From Vitrella brassicaformis (taxonomy: Eukaryota; Sar; Vitrellaceae): a stretch of DNA of 64,000 bases. The notes beneath the pieces are model-generated. The model did no database searches. It was not told where the DNA came from and saw nothing but the letters and a program-made list of their open reading frames with translations. The DNA lies in the NCBI GenBank assembly GCA_001179505.1, contig CDMY01000327.1:17409-81408 (forward strand), given 5' to 3'. The position numbers and the translations under genes are program-made. This document shows, piece by piece, positions 1 through 13,000 of this stretch; position 1 is the stretch's first letter, and each line of letters begins with the position of its first letter.

Positions 1-429
1 GGTGGGTGGGTAGGGGGGTGGGTGGTGGGGGGGTGGGTGGATTTGATTCCGCAACGGACGATCAACGAATGACTTGCCCACGCATTGAAAGATGATCAAA
101 ATTGCACGGCACACACAGGCTGTACGATGGTCAAATCAATGCAGTCCACCATGCGCACACAATGCAGCGATCCATCTGCCACAGCATCCACCGATAGCCC
201 ACGTGACCCCTCCATCCCATCCAGTCATTGGCATCTCTGTGGGGCGATCAGCCCTCCACCGCCAACCGGCCTCCTCTCCTGTGGCATGATCTCGGCGAGT
301 CGGTGCCTGGTCAGCAGATGGCGGGTCGACACACACACACACACACAGAGACGCACCAGTGCCATCCATGCACTCGAGGCATGCATCTTGTGTCTCTTCC
401 CCACCACGGCTCACTTGTGTGCGTCTCCT
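1..429. other. 3' flank of the TLDc-like gene, no gene seen
   Basis: No supportable coding region was found between the window edge and the stop codon of the minus-strand TLDc-like gene. The first 40 bases are almost pure G/T with several G-runs, which could form a G-quadruplex or simply be a degenerate minisatellite. A short (CA)n tract lies at about 331-348. Several open frames overlap here on both strands but none continues into a spliced product or resembles a known family. Confidence 0.5.
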
Positions 430-2766
430 CTACTCTGGTATGAGGTCGGCGAGCCCATGTTTGATCAGGAGGGGGCAGGCCAACGCAGCCACTCCCCCTG
501 TCGACTGGCCAGACAGAAACAGCCACTCGATCTCTGCCTCGGTCGTGTAGATGTCGATGCGGCCAACGCCCACGTGCAGATCGGCGGCGAAGGTGTCATC
601 CTCCTTCATGCCCTTGAGGATGATGTGTCGCTCCCGATCGAAGCCGATGAAGTCGATGGTGGTGTGGCCGTCGATGGGATCGGTCAGCAGCGACCGAGAC
701 TGTCCACGTAGAATACTTCCTTCCCGCCCACCCCCTCTTGAGCACACCAATCCCTCAACACCACCCACTTCATGAAGGCCGTGAACGAAGGGAACTCGAA
801 GAAGACTGGGCAGTGTGAATCTTCAAGATAGCGGATGGGCGGGTTGTGGGGGTCGTATGTCTCACGGAAGCGATGCTGGGGAGGTAGGGCGGACAGCGGC
901 ACCGTTTCGAAGCGACACTCGTGCTCGCCGCCCCCCCTCCCGATGCAATACCACTGCCGTGTCACCCCACCGCCCCCCTCGTCCCCCTCCTGTCCTTCCT
1001 CCTTCTTGTCCTTCTTGCTCTCACCAGTCGGGTCCTGTCCATCTTCTCGAGCGCCAGGCTGGTGCCCTTGTAGTTGAGGAGGTGGCCGAATGTGCTGTAC
1101 TGGCGAAGGGCGAGGGGCATGGTGTGGAAGTCGGCCTTGGTGGGCAGGTGGGCCGCCATCCACTGCGCCGACATGATCAGCGGCAGACCAGTCGAGGGCG
1201 TCAGCTTGTAGATGTCGGCCAGCCGGATGAAGTCGGGCCACTCACACCACAGCGCCCCGCCCTGCTTGAGTGCATAGTAGCACTGGCACAGATGACCGAA
1301 GTGCGCACTGCTGGTGGTGCAACTGCTACTGGTGGGAGTTCATCATGATGGAGGCGACGGCACTCACCCACTGCCACCCAGTAGACGGCTGCACATACAC
1401 ACACACACACACAGACACACACAGAGACGCTGGGGGGAGACGGATCATTCATCGTGTGTGTGTGTGTCTTTCTTCTCTTTCTGACCTGCAGTGTGTAAAT
1501 CTCCATATCGGCAGCCGGGAAGTTGACGCTGGAGGCCAGCATGGCTGCGCCCTCGTTGTCGATGGTCCCGACGTACGTCTTGTCGTCGGGCAGCTCCTTA
1601 TTCCACACCCACACCTGGCAGCTGCGAAGATCGCCTGCCGGGCCGTGATCGCCAAGCCCCAACCACAGGCGGCCCTGGGCGATGCACACCTTGCCGCAGG
1701 GCATACCGTCATCGTCCGTCACCGCCCCCTGTGTGCCCGCCACCTCCACACGCTGCGCGTCCTCGGGCACCTCGATCTTGGTGATGCCGTCGCCCTCAAA
1801 CGCGCCACGCACCGAGAAGAGCGACACACCACAAGGGGTCATCGCCTCTGCAGTGGGGTCGGCGGGCGGGGTGAGTCCGCCCTCGATGTGGGCGGCGACG
1901 ACGGGGCCGCTGGGGTCTTTGAGGAGCGGCAGGAGGTCAGTGGCGTCGCCCACATTCTTGAACATGGCCTCCTGCTCTCAGCCGTCACGCTCACCCCTGA
2001 CAGACACAAAGCAGCAAGGGGATATCATTCACGAGTTACCAACAGCCTCCCTGTCGTCGGTGGCACACTTGTACAGCAGCTGTGGCGTCGCGTCCGTCAT
2101 GCCGGTCAGGTCGACGAGTGCTCGCAGGTCAGACTCAGTCAGGATGGGGTCGGCCGGCACAGCACTCAACACCTGCACAGACAGTAGACAACGATCTCAT
2201 GATATCCCCAGCCAATTCTGTGCTCTCTGGTCGATGCCTGGCTGGCTGACCTGGAAGACCTCCACTCGCTGAGCGGTGGAGCAGTGGGTCTCGACGCCAC
2301 AGAGGCTCACCTTATTGGGCCAGCAGCTGATGGTCTTGCCGACAAATTCCCTGCTGGCCGGCAGCTCCTTCTTCTCCACCCCCTGGCAGCAGTTGAGAAG
2401 GTCGTCAGTCGGGCCGTCCTTGCCACACCCCAGCCACAGGCGGCCCCTGGCGATGCACACCTTGCCCCATGGCACACCGTGGATGTTCGTCACCGCTCCC
2501 TGTATGCCCGCCACCGTCACATGCTGCTCGTCCTGTGGCACCTCGATCTTGGTGATGCCCTCCTTGAACGCACCGCACACCGAGAAGAGCGACACGGGGC
2601 AGTCAAAGCCCAGCACCGATGTGGGATCGGCCGGCAGGTGCAGCTGTGTGTCAGCAAAGACTGCGATGGTGTTGGTGTCGTCGCACTTGATGACGAAGAG
2701 GAGGCCGCGGCGCCCCACCACACGCTGCGCCAGATTCCCATACGACGAACCGTGCAGCGAACTCCT

Positions 2767-2802
<36 letters not shown>

Positions 2803-4232
2803 GACAGACACACACACCGACGGGCGAATACACATTCGCCAAGAGAATGGCGCGATGCCCTTCGTTTGTCTGTTCTCACTTGAAGAGGCAGGTCATCTTG
2901 GGTTGTTCCTTGCCGATCATCTCGAGGATGGTCTGCATGACGTCGTTGGCGACTATGTTGGGGTACATGTCCTCGAGGACGCCGTACATCTCACTCACAC
3001 CCAGCAGCTCTTCCTCGTCGGCACACGTGGGCGGCGGGACGACGGCTGGGGTGGGTGCCGCAGCATCGGCTGTGTCTGCTGCTGTCCGGTGCACGTCGAT
3101 GAGGCCGGTGAGCTTGTTGTCCGTGAGGTGGCTGTCAATGTGACGCAGCACGAAGACCTCATCGACGAGTTGGGTGCCGTATGCCCTGCTGATGGGGCGG
3201 GCCGAACAGACGGCCTCATCGATGGACAGGCACCGGTAGATGACGTCGCGGCACACCTCGGGCGGCAGGCCGTCGGCCAAGTCGGTGGGCTGGCGCGGCT
3301 TGGCCCAGCCGATGGGCCGAATGGTGCCCTTGATGCCACCCTCGACGTCGCGGAGCGCATCTTTAGCCGACGAGAGAGCGGTGAAGACGCTGAGCCACTT
3401 TTTGGCGAGAAAGGGCGTCTGCAAACACACACACACAGACAAACAGGGAGAGAGTGACGGCTGCAGTACTCTCTCGTGTGTGTGGTTGACCTGTGCGGCG
3501 ACTGTGTTGTTGAAGAGCTGCTGCACACCGGCAGCCGCTTGTGAGACCTGCAGGCACCGCACACACACACACACACACACACAGAGCGAATGAAAGCACA
3601 CCAGCAGTGATGCCATTGGGCCCATCATGCGCCACTTGCCTGATCTATTTGTGTGTGCAGCGATGCGATGCGCTCCTCCAGACGAACCAAGCCCTCACTG
3701 ATGGGCTGCAACACATACACACACACACACGCACACACGCAATCACTGATGGACGTCTGTGTGCTCTCTGGCCTGAATGCATTCGCTTCTCGATGATGCT
3801 TACCGGCGGCAGGCCGTCGGCCGAGTCGGCGGGAGGGGGCGGCTTGTCCCAGCCGATGGGCCGAATGGTGCCCCTGACGCCATCCTCGACGTCGCACAGC
3901 GCATCTTTAGCCGACGAGAGAGCGTCGAAGACGCTGAGCCACTTTTTGGCGAGAAATGGCGTCTGCAAACACACACAGACAACCAGGGAGAGAGTGACGG
4001 CTGCAGTACTCTCTCGTGTGTGTGGTTGACCTGTGCGGCGACTGTGGTGTTGAAGAGCTGCTGCACACCGGCAGCCTCGTGTGTGACCTGCAGGCACCGC
4101 GCACACACACACACAGTGGAGGAGACCACAGCAGTGATGCCATTGGGCCCATCATGCGCCACTTGCCTGATCTATTTGTGTGTGCAGCGATGCGATGCGC
4201 TCCTCCAAACGAATCAAACCCTCACTGATGGA
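430..4232 (-). CDS. TLDc-like multi-exon protein with duplicated N-terminal exon cassette (5' end unresolved)
   Basis: Minus-strand exons, in order of transcription: 4167-4232, 4031-4087, 3804-3962, 3640-3705, 3491-3547, 2880-3418, 2251-2764, 2040-2172, 1486-1976, a tiny exon near 1370-1388, 1025-1310, 765-953 and 430-699; phases agree wherever checked. The N-terminal part is two copies of a helical cassette (ISEGL.RLEERIASLHTQ, then GVQQLFN.TVAAQ, then TPFLAKKWLSVF). Two repeated domains follow, each with the pattern LFSV.GAF..GITKIEVP and GKVCIA.GRLWLG, which I read as TLDc-like modules; a preceding LLYKCATDD motif fits that family. The C-terminus ends in LADLIPE. TLDc proteins are often linked to oxidative-stress or V-ATPase regulation, but no specific role can be claimed. 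The first exon was not found: the gene runs into the (CA)n tract and the SDS22 start. A reading-frame break near 700-765 is explained by a 65-nt intron, not a mutation. Confidence 0.6.
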
Positions 4233-4262
4233 CTGCAACACACACACACACACACAGACACA
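3263..4262. repeat. 544-bp tandem duplication carrying three coding exons
   Basis: The segment 3263-3722 is repeated at 3807-4262 with a constant offset of 544 bp. Each copy holds the same three exons (66, 57 and about 159 nt or longer), their introns, and the same (CA)n tracts. The copies differ by scattered substitutions only. The first exon of both copies is followed by GCAAGT, so both appear to use a GC donor. All duplicated exons start and end in phase 0, so the duplication keeps the reading frame. Confidence 0.9.
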
Positions 4263-4264
4263 CG

Positions 4265-6492
4265 ATGAATGATGGATGTGTTTGGAGAGGCGCAGCTCCT
4301 GAGGCGCGCAGCGGTTTCATGAAGCACCCTAAGCAGCCTGACGGCCAAGTGGAGGAGCCTCATACAGCAACAGCAACAACAAATCTCACGCCAATTTCCG
4401 AAATCTCAGGCTCGTCACTAAAGAAGAGCGCCCTTCCTGCCTTCTCCGACTCTGAAGGCGCACGCGATTCGTCTGCGTCGCCCGCAGCCCCGATGGACAC
4501 CGACAGCCATCCCCCGTCATTCATGGAGAGCGACCCAGCCGTCCGCAGAGAGCAGGAAGACAGCGGCGGCCGCGTCAACACGGATGAGGACGAGAATGAG
4601 GCTGAGGAAGAGCCCGTGACCTATCTGCGGCTAGGGGTGGATTATGAGGTGGACCCGGCTGACACGGATATCAGCATACAGTGCGGGCGGATACGCAAGT
4701 TTGAGAACCTCGAGCAGTGCACCAACCTGCAGGTCAACGGGACGGGTCGAGCAAGGGAGGGGACGTAGCGGAAGAGAGAGGACCACGGCGTCTGCATGCT
4801 TTGTGTGTGTCGGCAGAGTTTGTGTCTGATAGCGAATCACGTGAGGGCGTTGGAGAATCTGGAGCATAATATCCACCTGACGCGCTTGGAGCTGTACCAG
4901 AACGCCATCACGCAGATCGCAAACATCAGCCACCTCACCCAGCTCAGGTCCGCAGGAGAGCGAAAGTCACGAACGAACATATGTGCTGGTAGCGGTGCAT
5001 TTGTGGGCATGTGTCTGTCTTGTCTGTCCTTGTGGCTGCACTGTGTCTGTCGGTCAGGGTATTGGATCTGTCCTTCAATCAGATCCGCAAGATAGAGAAC
5101 ATCGAGACTCTGGTGCAGCTCGAGAAGCTCTACCTGTCGAGCAACAAAATCACCAAGGTGAGCGACAAGGCGAGTAGGCAGGCAAACGAGCAGGACAGAG
5201 AATGCGCAGTGCACATGGCGTCATCTGATCAGATAGAGGGGCTGGACAATTTGGTGGGTTTGAAGCTCCTGGAGCTGGGCAGCAATCGGATACGGGTACG
5301 AGCGGATCAGACAGACCACGCAGCGGCAGCACCAGATAGATAGATGGAGAATGTGCGAGGGTGACGGTGTGATTGATGTCTCTCTTGATATGATGCCTGT
5401 CTGTCTGTCTTTCTGTCTGTCAGGTGATCGAGGGTGTGTCGCAGTTGCAGCAGCTTGAGGAGCTGCACCTGGGCAAGAACAAAATCACATCCATGGTAGG
5501 TATACCGTACGCTCACATGGGCAAGGACACACAGACATGGGCCCATATCGCATTGCCTGTCGGTTCGTTTGCCATGCACCGGTCAATCAGGCGTTGCCGG
5601 TTCTCCCGAGGTTGACCACGCTGACCCTGCAGGTAGGGGAGAGGAGATGCAGCGCGTCGCTCCTACGAGTGACAGATGCTTCGCGTTGTTGCTCTCTTGT
5701 GTGCATTTGCCCCTCAGAGCAACCGTCTGGAGGAGTGGGACGCGTCCGTGTTCGCCAACACGGGCCTGCAGGAGCTGTACCTATCGCATAACGCGCTCTC
5801 TAACGTGCCCCAGGACATATGCAGACTGGTACACTACAACTAGCAGCACACAACCAAGGCCTCCAACTCATCTGTGCGCCGGTCTGCCTCTCCCCGGGTG
5901 CGCGATAGGTGGAGCTGGAAACACTAGATTTGGCGTCGAATAAGATCGGCGACTTGGCGCCTCTGGCGGGTCTGATGAAAGTGGAGGACCTCTGGGTACG
6001 TTAACAGCACGTCACACACACAGCGACTCCTCTCATGTGAATGGCTGATTGGGTGACGATGGCTGGACGCCTTCACGTGTGTTTAGATGAATGACAACGC
6101 AGTGGAGGACATCAAGCAGGTCGAACACCTGAAGGCCATCACCTCACTCAAAACGGTGCGCAGACGACAACAGTGACTAAACGGGTGCTCAACCCTTATA
6201 TATCACATTCACGTGTCGTTCTCTATGTGCGTATGTATGGGGTCTGTCTGTCTGTTCTGTGCGTCCCGTCCACCAGTTGTATCTGGAGAGGTGTCCGCTG
6301 CAGTACAAGCTAGGACCAGGGTATCGCATGGCCGTCACAAGCACACTGCCGGGCCTCAACCAGCTGGACGCCGCAGAGGTGCGGGCGACCATCACGGTGC
6401 ACACAAGGCCACTGGTGGGCCGGGTGGGGCAGAGAGCTGGGGGCGCCGACAGGAAAGAAGGGGGAGTAGTCAAGTCCATCATGAAGAGATGA
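4265..6492 (+). CDS. SDS22: Protein phosphatase 1 regulatory subunit 7 (SDS22) homologue
   Basis: Ten exons join in phase: 4265-4732, 4817-4947, 5058-5157, 5233-5295, 5424-5495, 5591-5632, 5718-5828, 5909-5995, 6087-6155 and 6277-6492, giving about 452 aa. After an acidic, low-complexity N-terminus of about 120 residues come tandem SDS22-type leucine-rich repeats of about 22 residues, with hallmarks such as VLDLSFNQIRKIENIE, LLELGSNRIR and ELHLGKNKIT. The LRR cap motif VYLER.PL of the family is present as LYLERCPLQY, followed by LPGLNQLDA. SDS22 binds and traffics the PP1 catalytic subunit in nucleus and cytosol. The human protein is about 360 aa, so the N- and C-terminal extensions are extra. 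Translation may instead start at 4319 (MKHPKQ), giving about 434 aa; 4265 has an A at -3, 4319 does not. It is head-to-head with the TLDc-like gene. Confidence 0.93.
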
Positions 6493-7048
6493 TGAGATGA
6501 GTGAGTGGTTGTTGGAGTGAGCGAGGTGAGTTTTTTGTGTGTGGATAGACGGACAGAAGCGTGTTTAGTGCATGCCTCCGTGCTGGTGACTCGCCAAAGT
6601 TACTGACTGTCTCGGCCGGCCCATTTATGCGATCGATTATGAAGATGCATCCACCCATACGACTGTGCAATCAATACACAGCTGACCAAGGACCATCAGT
6701 GATAGATAGGTGCGGCTGCCAGGTCGCTGTCCAGCTGCCATTCATTCCTTCATCACACACGAACTCATATACAGTCGGTATCCAACACACGTATACATAC
6801 ACACACGTGGAGTCTAGGAAGGAGGAGATGCTTTGGCCCTAGGCTAGGCGTCCCTTCCCCGGCACAAATACTGTTGATTAATTGAAGCACTGCGAATCCA
6901 TAGTCACAACCCAAAGACACACGCAACGCAACCACATGTCTGAAACACGTCTCACTGTCACTTACTTTAATCTACAGAGCACAAGCCAAAGAAAAATCCT
7001 GACAAGACCGCAAATATATCCCCACACACATGTATCTATCAGCCCTCC
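6493..7048. other. Convergent intergenic spacer
   Basis: This spacer lies between the 3' ends of SDS22 (+) and LNR-A (-), so it should hold both 3' UTRs and polyadenylation regions. It is more AT-rich than the flanking genes and contains short AC-rich runs. I see no gene, RNA gene or strong repeat here. Confidence 0.5.
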
Positions 7049-10000
7049 CTACACTGGCGGCCTGGGCGTCCCCTCGTCCCCCCACCAGCCCCTTTTGACC
7101 AGGTTTAACACAGACCAGGCCCCCGACTTTCTCTGGCCGGCAGCCGGCTGTGTGTCTCCCCCAGTGCCCGCAACAGACGACCGACGTCTCTCATCCTCTA
7201 TTCGCCTTCTGCTGAGCTCAAACTCAGCGGCGGACGTGACCTGATCATCATCAATCTCATCCGGGTGGAAGGATGTTGACGAGTCGGAGGGGCGGGGGGG
7301 AGGGGCGCTGGCAGGGGTGGCCGAAGCATTCTGGGGTGACCCGCTGGCCCGGCGGGAGCTACGGCGAGGGGATGAGGTGGACGTGTGTGAGCGAGCAGGG
7401 AGAGTCTGGGACGCCTCAGGTGTACGCGCGTCGGCGCTGCCGACACCTCTGCCTCCTGTTGCCCGGTCTCCGCCTCGCCCTCTGCCAGCCGATGTCTTCT
7501 GAGCATGGTGGCGGAGGAATCTGTTCCAATACGTGTCTCGCTCTTCCTGGTGCTCCAGGGCCTTCTTGCGGCGCTTGAGCCGCCAGTATGCGTACGCCGC
7601 TCCGACGAAGATGATGGCGAAGACAATACACAGGTAGAGCCAGACTGAGTTCTCGCCCGCCAGCAGCTCCTTCATGAATTCTGCGAATTGGTCTTCTGGG
7701 TCGCCGAGGGCGCTCTGCGGCCGGACGCACCGAAACTGGTTGAATGGAAGGTTGGGGTCCGTAGACTCCCACGTGCCGTTGTTGCACTTGGCGACGATGC
7801 CCGTGCCGCCGGCTACCGCGGACAGGTAGCCTCCGGCGCACGTCATGTCGAACTGACAACCGTGCTCGAAGGGTCGGGGTTCGAGGGGGCACGTTTTGTT
7901 TTCAAACTTGTACGCTGGGCCGAGTGTCTTCTCGAGGGACTGGCAGTCGCCTGGCGAAGAGCATACAAGCATGCTGCATGAGGGTGTCAAGGGTTTGGCA
8001 TTTACTCACTTCGGCAGTCGAGCTGGATTAGCGTCCATTGGCCGTCGAGGCACGTAATTTTGTTGGGGCTTGGCCCACCGACGCGAGAGGAGTTCTCCAA
8101 CACGCAGATTAGCTCCCTCTCAGACCCGTGCTGCAGACCCGTCCCCCTCACCTTATAGCTGCCGAACACTCGCACTTTCCCCTCATCCCCCGGCGCAAGG
8201 AAAGATAACCCCGAGGTCGTCTCCGCCGGCAATTCGCCCGACTCGCCCGTGCAGCCGGTTCGACACACCAGTCCATTCTTGTTGTACAGCTTGCCGTTGT
8301 CGCACACCACTGTGTCTGGCTGTGCGCCCTTGGTCAGGTCATATCCAGTCTGACACTCAACAGAGCTCTCCGCCCCGTGCTGCAGCCCTGCTGCAGTAGC
8401 TGCGGCTGAGCCGATGCGGTATGCCTTACTGTATGCCTTGACATCTTGGGCACTGCAGCCTGTATTGGACAGCGATTCGGTGAGGTCGTCAAGGCCTATT
8501 GCGCCGCGGGGTGGCAAGGGCGGAGCACCCCGTGTGTTGATGAATGTGGGGGATGAGAAGCGGGAGTGCAGCACCATGCCGCCTGGGCGATCGGTGTCTA
8601 TCTTGACGCTGATCGGCTGTTGTGGAGAGAGGCGGAGGGACTCGAGAGACACGTCACGGGCGAGACGCCTATCAACAGCCGCTGCCAGAGCGCCACTCAT
8701 GCCCTGACAAGAATATCCGTCAAACAAAATATGTGCCGCATGTCGCGTCTCAGCTTACCTGCTGTTCAATGTATTCCCTCAGGAACACACCCATGGTGTC
8801 GCGTTCTGGCGGGAGGTCCAGCTCCACCTCGACAGCAGCACGCCTCGCCACGTCCGTTGTGTCGGGCCGCACCACTATCCGCGACACGTCTGTACGGACA
8901 GTGCCGATCTCCCACGCAACGGCGTCCCTCAGGGCCTCCAGCAGGCCGTCGACCGTCGATGATGGTATGTTCAAGGCAGCAGCATCGATGTTTTCGAGCA
9001 TGAGGTCAATGGAGAGGATCGAGGCAGTCTGGGCCGAGCCGTCGAATGCAGTGGAGCAGGTACGATCCAGAGACATGAGGCACTTCTGCTCCACGTACGG
9101 GATGGTCCTGGGTACGTAAAAAAGCGGATGAGGATTGGTGCAGAAAGTACTTATGTTTTCACCAATGCCTTATTCACCTCTCAGCGATCCATGGAGTGCG
9201 ATCAGCCTCCTCAAATAGTGACGTCTGTTCGCTGTCCTTAGCTAGCGCCTCCCGCAGCACTTCCAGGGAGGCGGCAAAGCAGCAGCCCCTGTTGGTGACG
9301 CCATCCACCAGCTGAGTGCGGCATTCATTAGCACTGCAAACGAAGGCCGAGTCGTAAGGAAGACACTTCTCTTCCAGGTTGCCCACAGCATTCCGCAATG
9401 TGGTGGGAAACATGATCTGGAAGAGACAGTCCCCGCCGTCATACACGCAGTCCTCGTGGTAGCAGACAGCATCGCACTGGCCGTCACCGATGTAAGATTT
9501 CGGGCAGATGTCCGAGCAGTTAGTCAGCCGGGAGGTGTTCACTGCCGGCTGGGGAGACAGTTTGGTGGATGTGAGGGACGACGTGGGGCTGGAGACGTCA
9601 GATGGCGCGTCTGTGAAGAGGTATGATCGACAGAGATTGCTATCGGTGTTCTGGCTGCATGCGAAACGGGCATAGCCTAACAGCAGCTGTCCCAAGGCAA
9701 AGTGGTAAGGGCTCTCCATCTCGTCACCGAGGGTCGCGACGGCCGACCCCATTTGAGACACAACAGGCAGAAGACACCTGAATGAGACACACCAGTGTAT
9801 CCACTCGCAAAAGCCGCCCGGCATCTGCTTATGTGTCTACGCATTGCATACTTGGACTTGCATGGATTGGAAACGAGTTTGGGATTGACAATGGGATTCT
9901 CCTCGGCCACCAGTTGCGCCTCCTGCTCGCAGTAGTCGCCCTCGACTCGCACACACACCACGTCCACCAACTCCTGTCGAAACGGCCCGTAGTAGTTCGG

Positions 10001-13000
10001 AACCACAGCACGCAACGTCTCCCGAGTCAGGAAAGTGTCAGGCTCCTCTGTTGGTATCGGGCCGCGAAGCCCTTCCAGGTCGATCGGCGACTCTCCAGGC
10101 TCCCTTGGCCCCGCAAGTGCAAATAGCCTGCTGACCGCACTCAAGTAGCGCGCGTTCGATCGGAAGCAGCTGTTTGCGTGACAGATAGTCAGCAGCTGGT
10201 CGGGTGCCTTTCCTGCCAGGGCCTGGATGGACATGTCGGGCCGCTGCTTGACTATGTCTCCAAAGCAATACGGCGATGTCTCCCCTGTCGATGTTGGCTC
10301 GGTGGCGCACCAAGCCTCCAGCACGTCGAGCAATGGCCGACGAGCAGTACAGTCTGCTGGCAGGGCGACGGCCGCCCTCATCAGCTGGTCCCGCTCGCTG
10401 GAACACGAGCCCGTACAGAATGACTGGACGCGGTCTCTGTCCATCGCCCCGCGATAGAGACGGTCCCCACATACGGAATAGATGTAGTCCCGCGTTTGAC
10501 GGATGATGTCGCAACACGGTGTCGTAGTGTTACTGCACTCGGGCGGGAAAGCGATCTCCGGGCGGGACAGGCCAATCTTTGTAAGTAGTTTCCACGTTTG
10601 TTTTGGCGGATTGCCTTGTCCGGGCCAGGACCCCTCTGCTCTTGATTTGGGGATGTTTCGCCTTGCAGGTTTGTCGTACTCGACAGTCACAGTACTCATG
10701 ATGGCGGATGCTGAGAGGGCTGGCGCAGCGAATGTCTCACCAGGTATCGTGACCCCTGCCAACTTCTGCACGAGCGCGTCGCGGTATCTGGTGTCAAAGC
10801 TGGTGTTGATGAACTTCTGGTCCATCCAGTCATTGGTCTGGCTGACCGTCAGGCCAGGCAGCTCGACGTAGAAGTTGACCTGCAGGAACTCTCTCCCATC
10901 CTCCTGCTCCTCTTCCTCCTGGAGCAGTCGCGCCACCGCTGCCGTGATGGTGTTGCAGCCGGCAGGGAGGGACACCTCGCCCCTGTCGATTGCGTCCTGT
11001 AGGGCATTGGGGATGAAGGGCGAGCCCTCCGTGCACTTGCCACATGAGACGGGACACGCGTCCGAAATGAGGGTCTCCGGGGGGACACCTTCAGGAATAG
11101 TCGCGCCAGGACTGAAAGTGTTGACGAGCTGCTCCAGTGTGCTAGGACACTGTTGGAGGGAGAATAGGAGGTCACAAGTGACAGCCAGGTCAGGTCCTGC
11201 AGCCTCCTGCGCAAGCCGCTCAAATGTGGCGCTGTTGGCACACACGCCAGTAACGAGGGGCTTCAAATCGGCCGGTATCTCGACGTCATCAAGTGAGCAG
11301 GCCGCAAGGGGCGGCCCCCCTTCAGTAGGAGCCGCAATGACGGCGAGGCTGCTGGCGATGGCGCTGATCTGAACAGCCGCGTTTGTGGTCGTTCCCAATG
11401 TGGACACCAATGCGGCCTGAGATACGACAACAGCGCAGCACACGTAAAGTGTCGAAGCGTCTTTCCTGGATCCTCACATGAATTGCAGGAATCGTTGTTT
11501 CATCGAAGTTCTCAGCTCCCCGCAGCCTCAGGATGCCTTCAAACTTGGCCACCATCTCCTCAGTACAGCCAAGGTCAGGGGCCGTGAACTGCCCATCAGT
11601 ACACGTCACGAAGGCGTACCCGCCGAACCCCTCTTTGGCCACATAGCCGTCAGCACACGACAGGACGCGCCCTCCTCCGTGTCTGACCAGCCCCTGCTTC
11701 CGAAGGGGGTCTTGCTCCTCAGAGCTTGGGACCGTCAGAACGAAGCCGCTTCCAAGCTGCTTGAGCCATTCGATGGAGCACGTCCGCTTCAGGTCGCAGG
11801 ATGGACATGAACCTCCACAGTCAACGCCTTGCTCGTCGCCGTTTTGTATGGCGTCCGTACACTGCGGTTTGCCACAGAGTCCACATGACTTGGGGCACGT
11901 GTCTCGAACTCGGGCAGTCGGGGGCAAGTTGACCGGCGGGGGCTCGTCCGAGAGGTCCTTCAGGAGGGTATCGCAGCCCTGGGCCCCAATACGGATGAAG
12001 AGATCACACGAGTACCCCAAGGCTTCCACCATCGGGTTGTCCTTGCAGCCTGCCACACAGGAAAACAAGCCAGTGACGGCAGACCCCATCAGCTCATCAA
12101 CCTACACGCCCATTTGGTACTTACCGGCGTCTCCTGGCGATGGCGCTGGCTGGTCTGCAGCAGGTGTGCAGGCCTTGCACGTCCGGTTGCACGCATCGTT
12201 GAGTGTCCAATCAGGGGGCACCCCAGCAGGCAGACGCTGCCCAGACGGCAGCAAGTCCTTCAGCGGTGTGCCACACCCATTGATGGCAAACTGTAGCAAC
12301 AAGTCGCACGGAAAGCCCAGCTGAGTTGTCAACGGGTCATCCACACACGTCTCTGCCACTGGCGGGGGCGTCGTCTGTGGCGCTAGGGTGAAGCCGGGCG
12401 GGACCGTGACCGCTGCCGAGCAGTCCTTGCATGTCTTCGGGCATGCATTTTTGACAAGGATTTCTTCAGGGATGGACGACGGCCACTCCATACCAGGTGC
12501 ATTCTCTCTCTGCACATCAATAAGTCTGTCGCTGCAGTTTCCGACGAAGACCAGAATGTCGCAGTTGATGCCCTCAAACTGGCTGACAAGGGGGCTGTCC
12601 TCGCAATCCAACGAGTCCTCATACCCTGGCAGAGGAGTGCCGGTCGGGGCAGGGGTGACTGGGATACAGCCTGTTGGCGTCGGCAGGTTGGCATACACGA
12701 TGGGAGGGAAGAACGTCTCGCCCTCCTCACAGAGGCCGCAGGTGAGCGGACAGGCATCTGCCACCGTGGTCTCGGGCGGGACATTCGGTGGGAGGGTCGT
12801 GTCACCTACTACTGCTGCAAACTTCTCCAGAAGCTCCCCGAAAGTGATGGTACAGTCCTGCCCATTGAGGTTGTACAGGACTGAGCAGCTGAGCGCCAGA
12901 TCTCCCCCGACTTCTGCGACAGCATTGCTGTCCTCACACACGCCCGAGAAGAGCCCCTTGTACTCGTCAGGGATGTCGTCGATCGAGATTTCGGGCAGCG

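Noticed and set aside
1-40. G-rich start of the window as a telomere
   Set aside because: The GGGTGGGTAGGGG-type repeat is short, irregular and does not match a regular telomere unit; a G-rich minisatellite is simpler.
684-768. Frameshift mutation making the TLDc-like gene a pseudogene
   Set aside because: A 65-nt GT-AG segment explains the frame change exactly and all other exon phases are intact.
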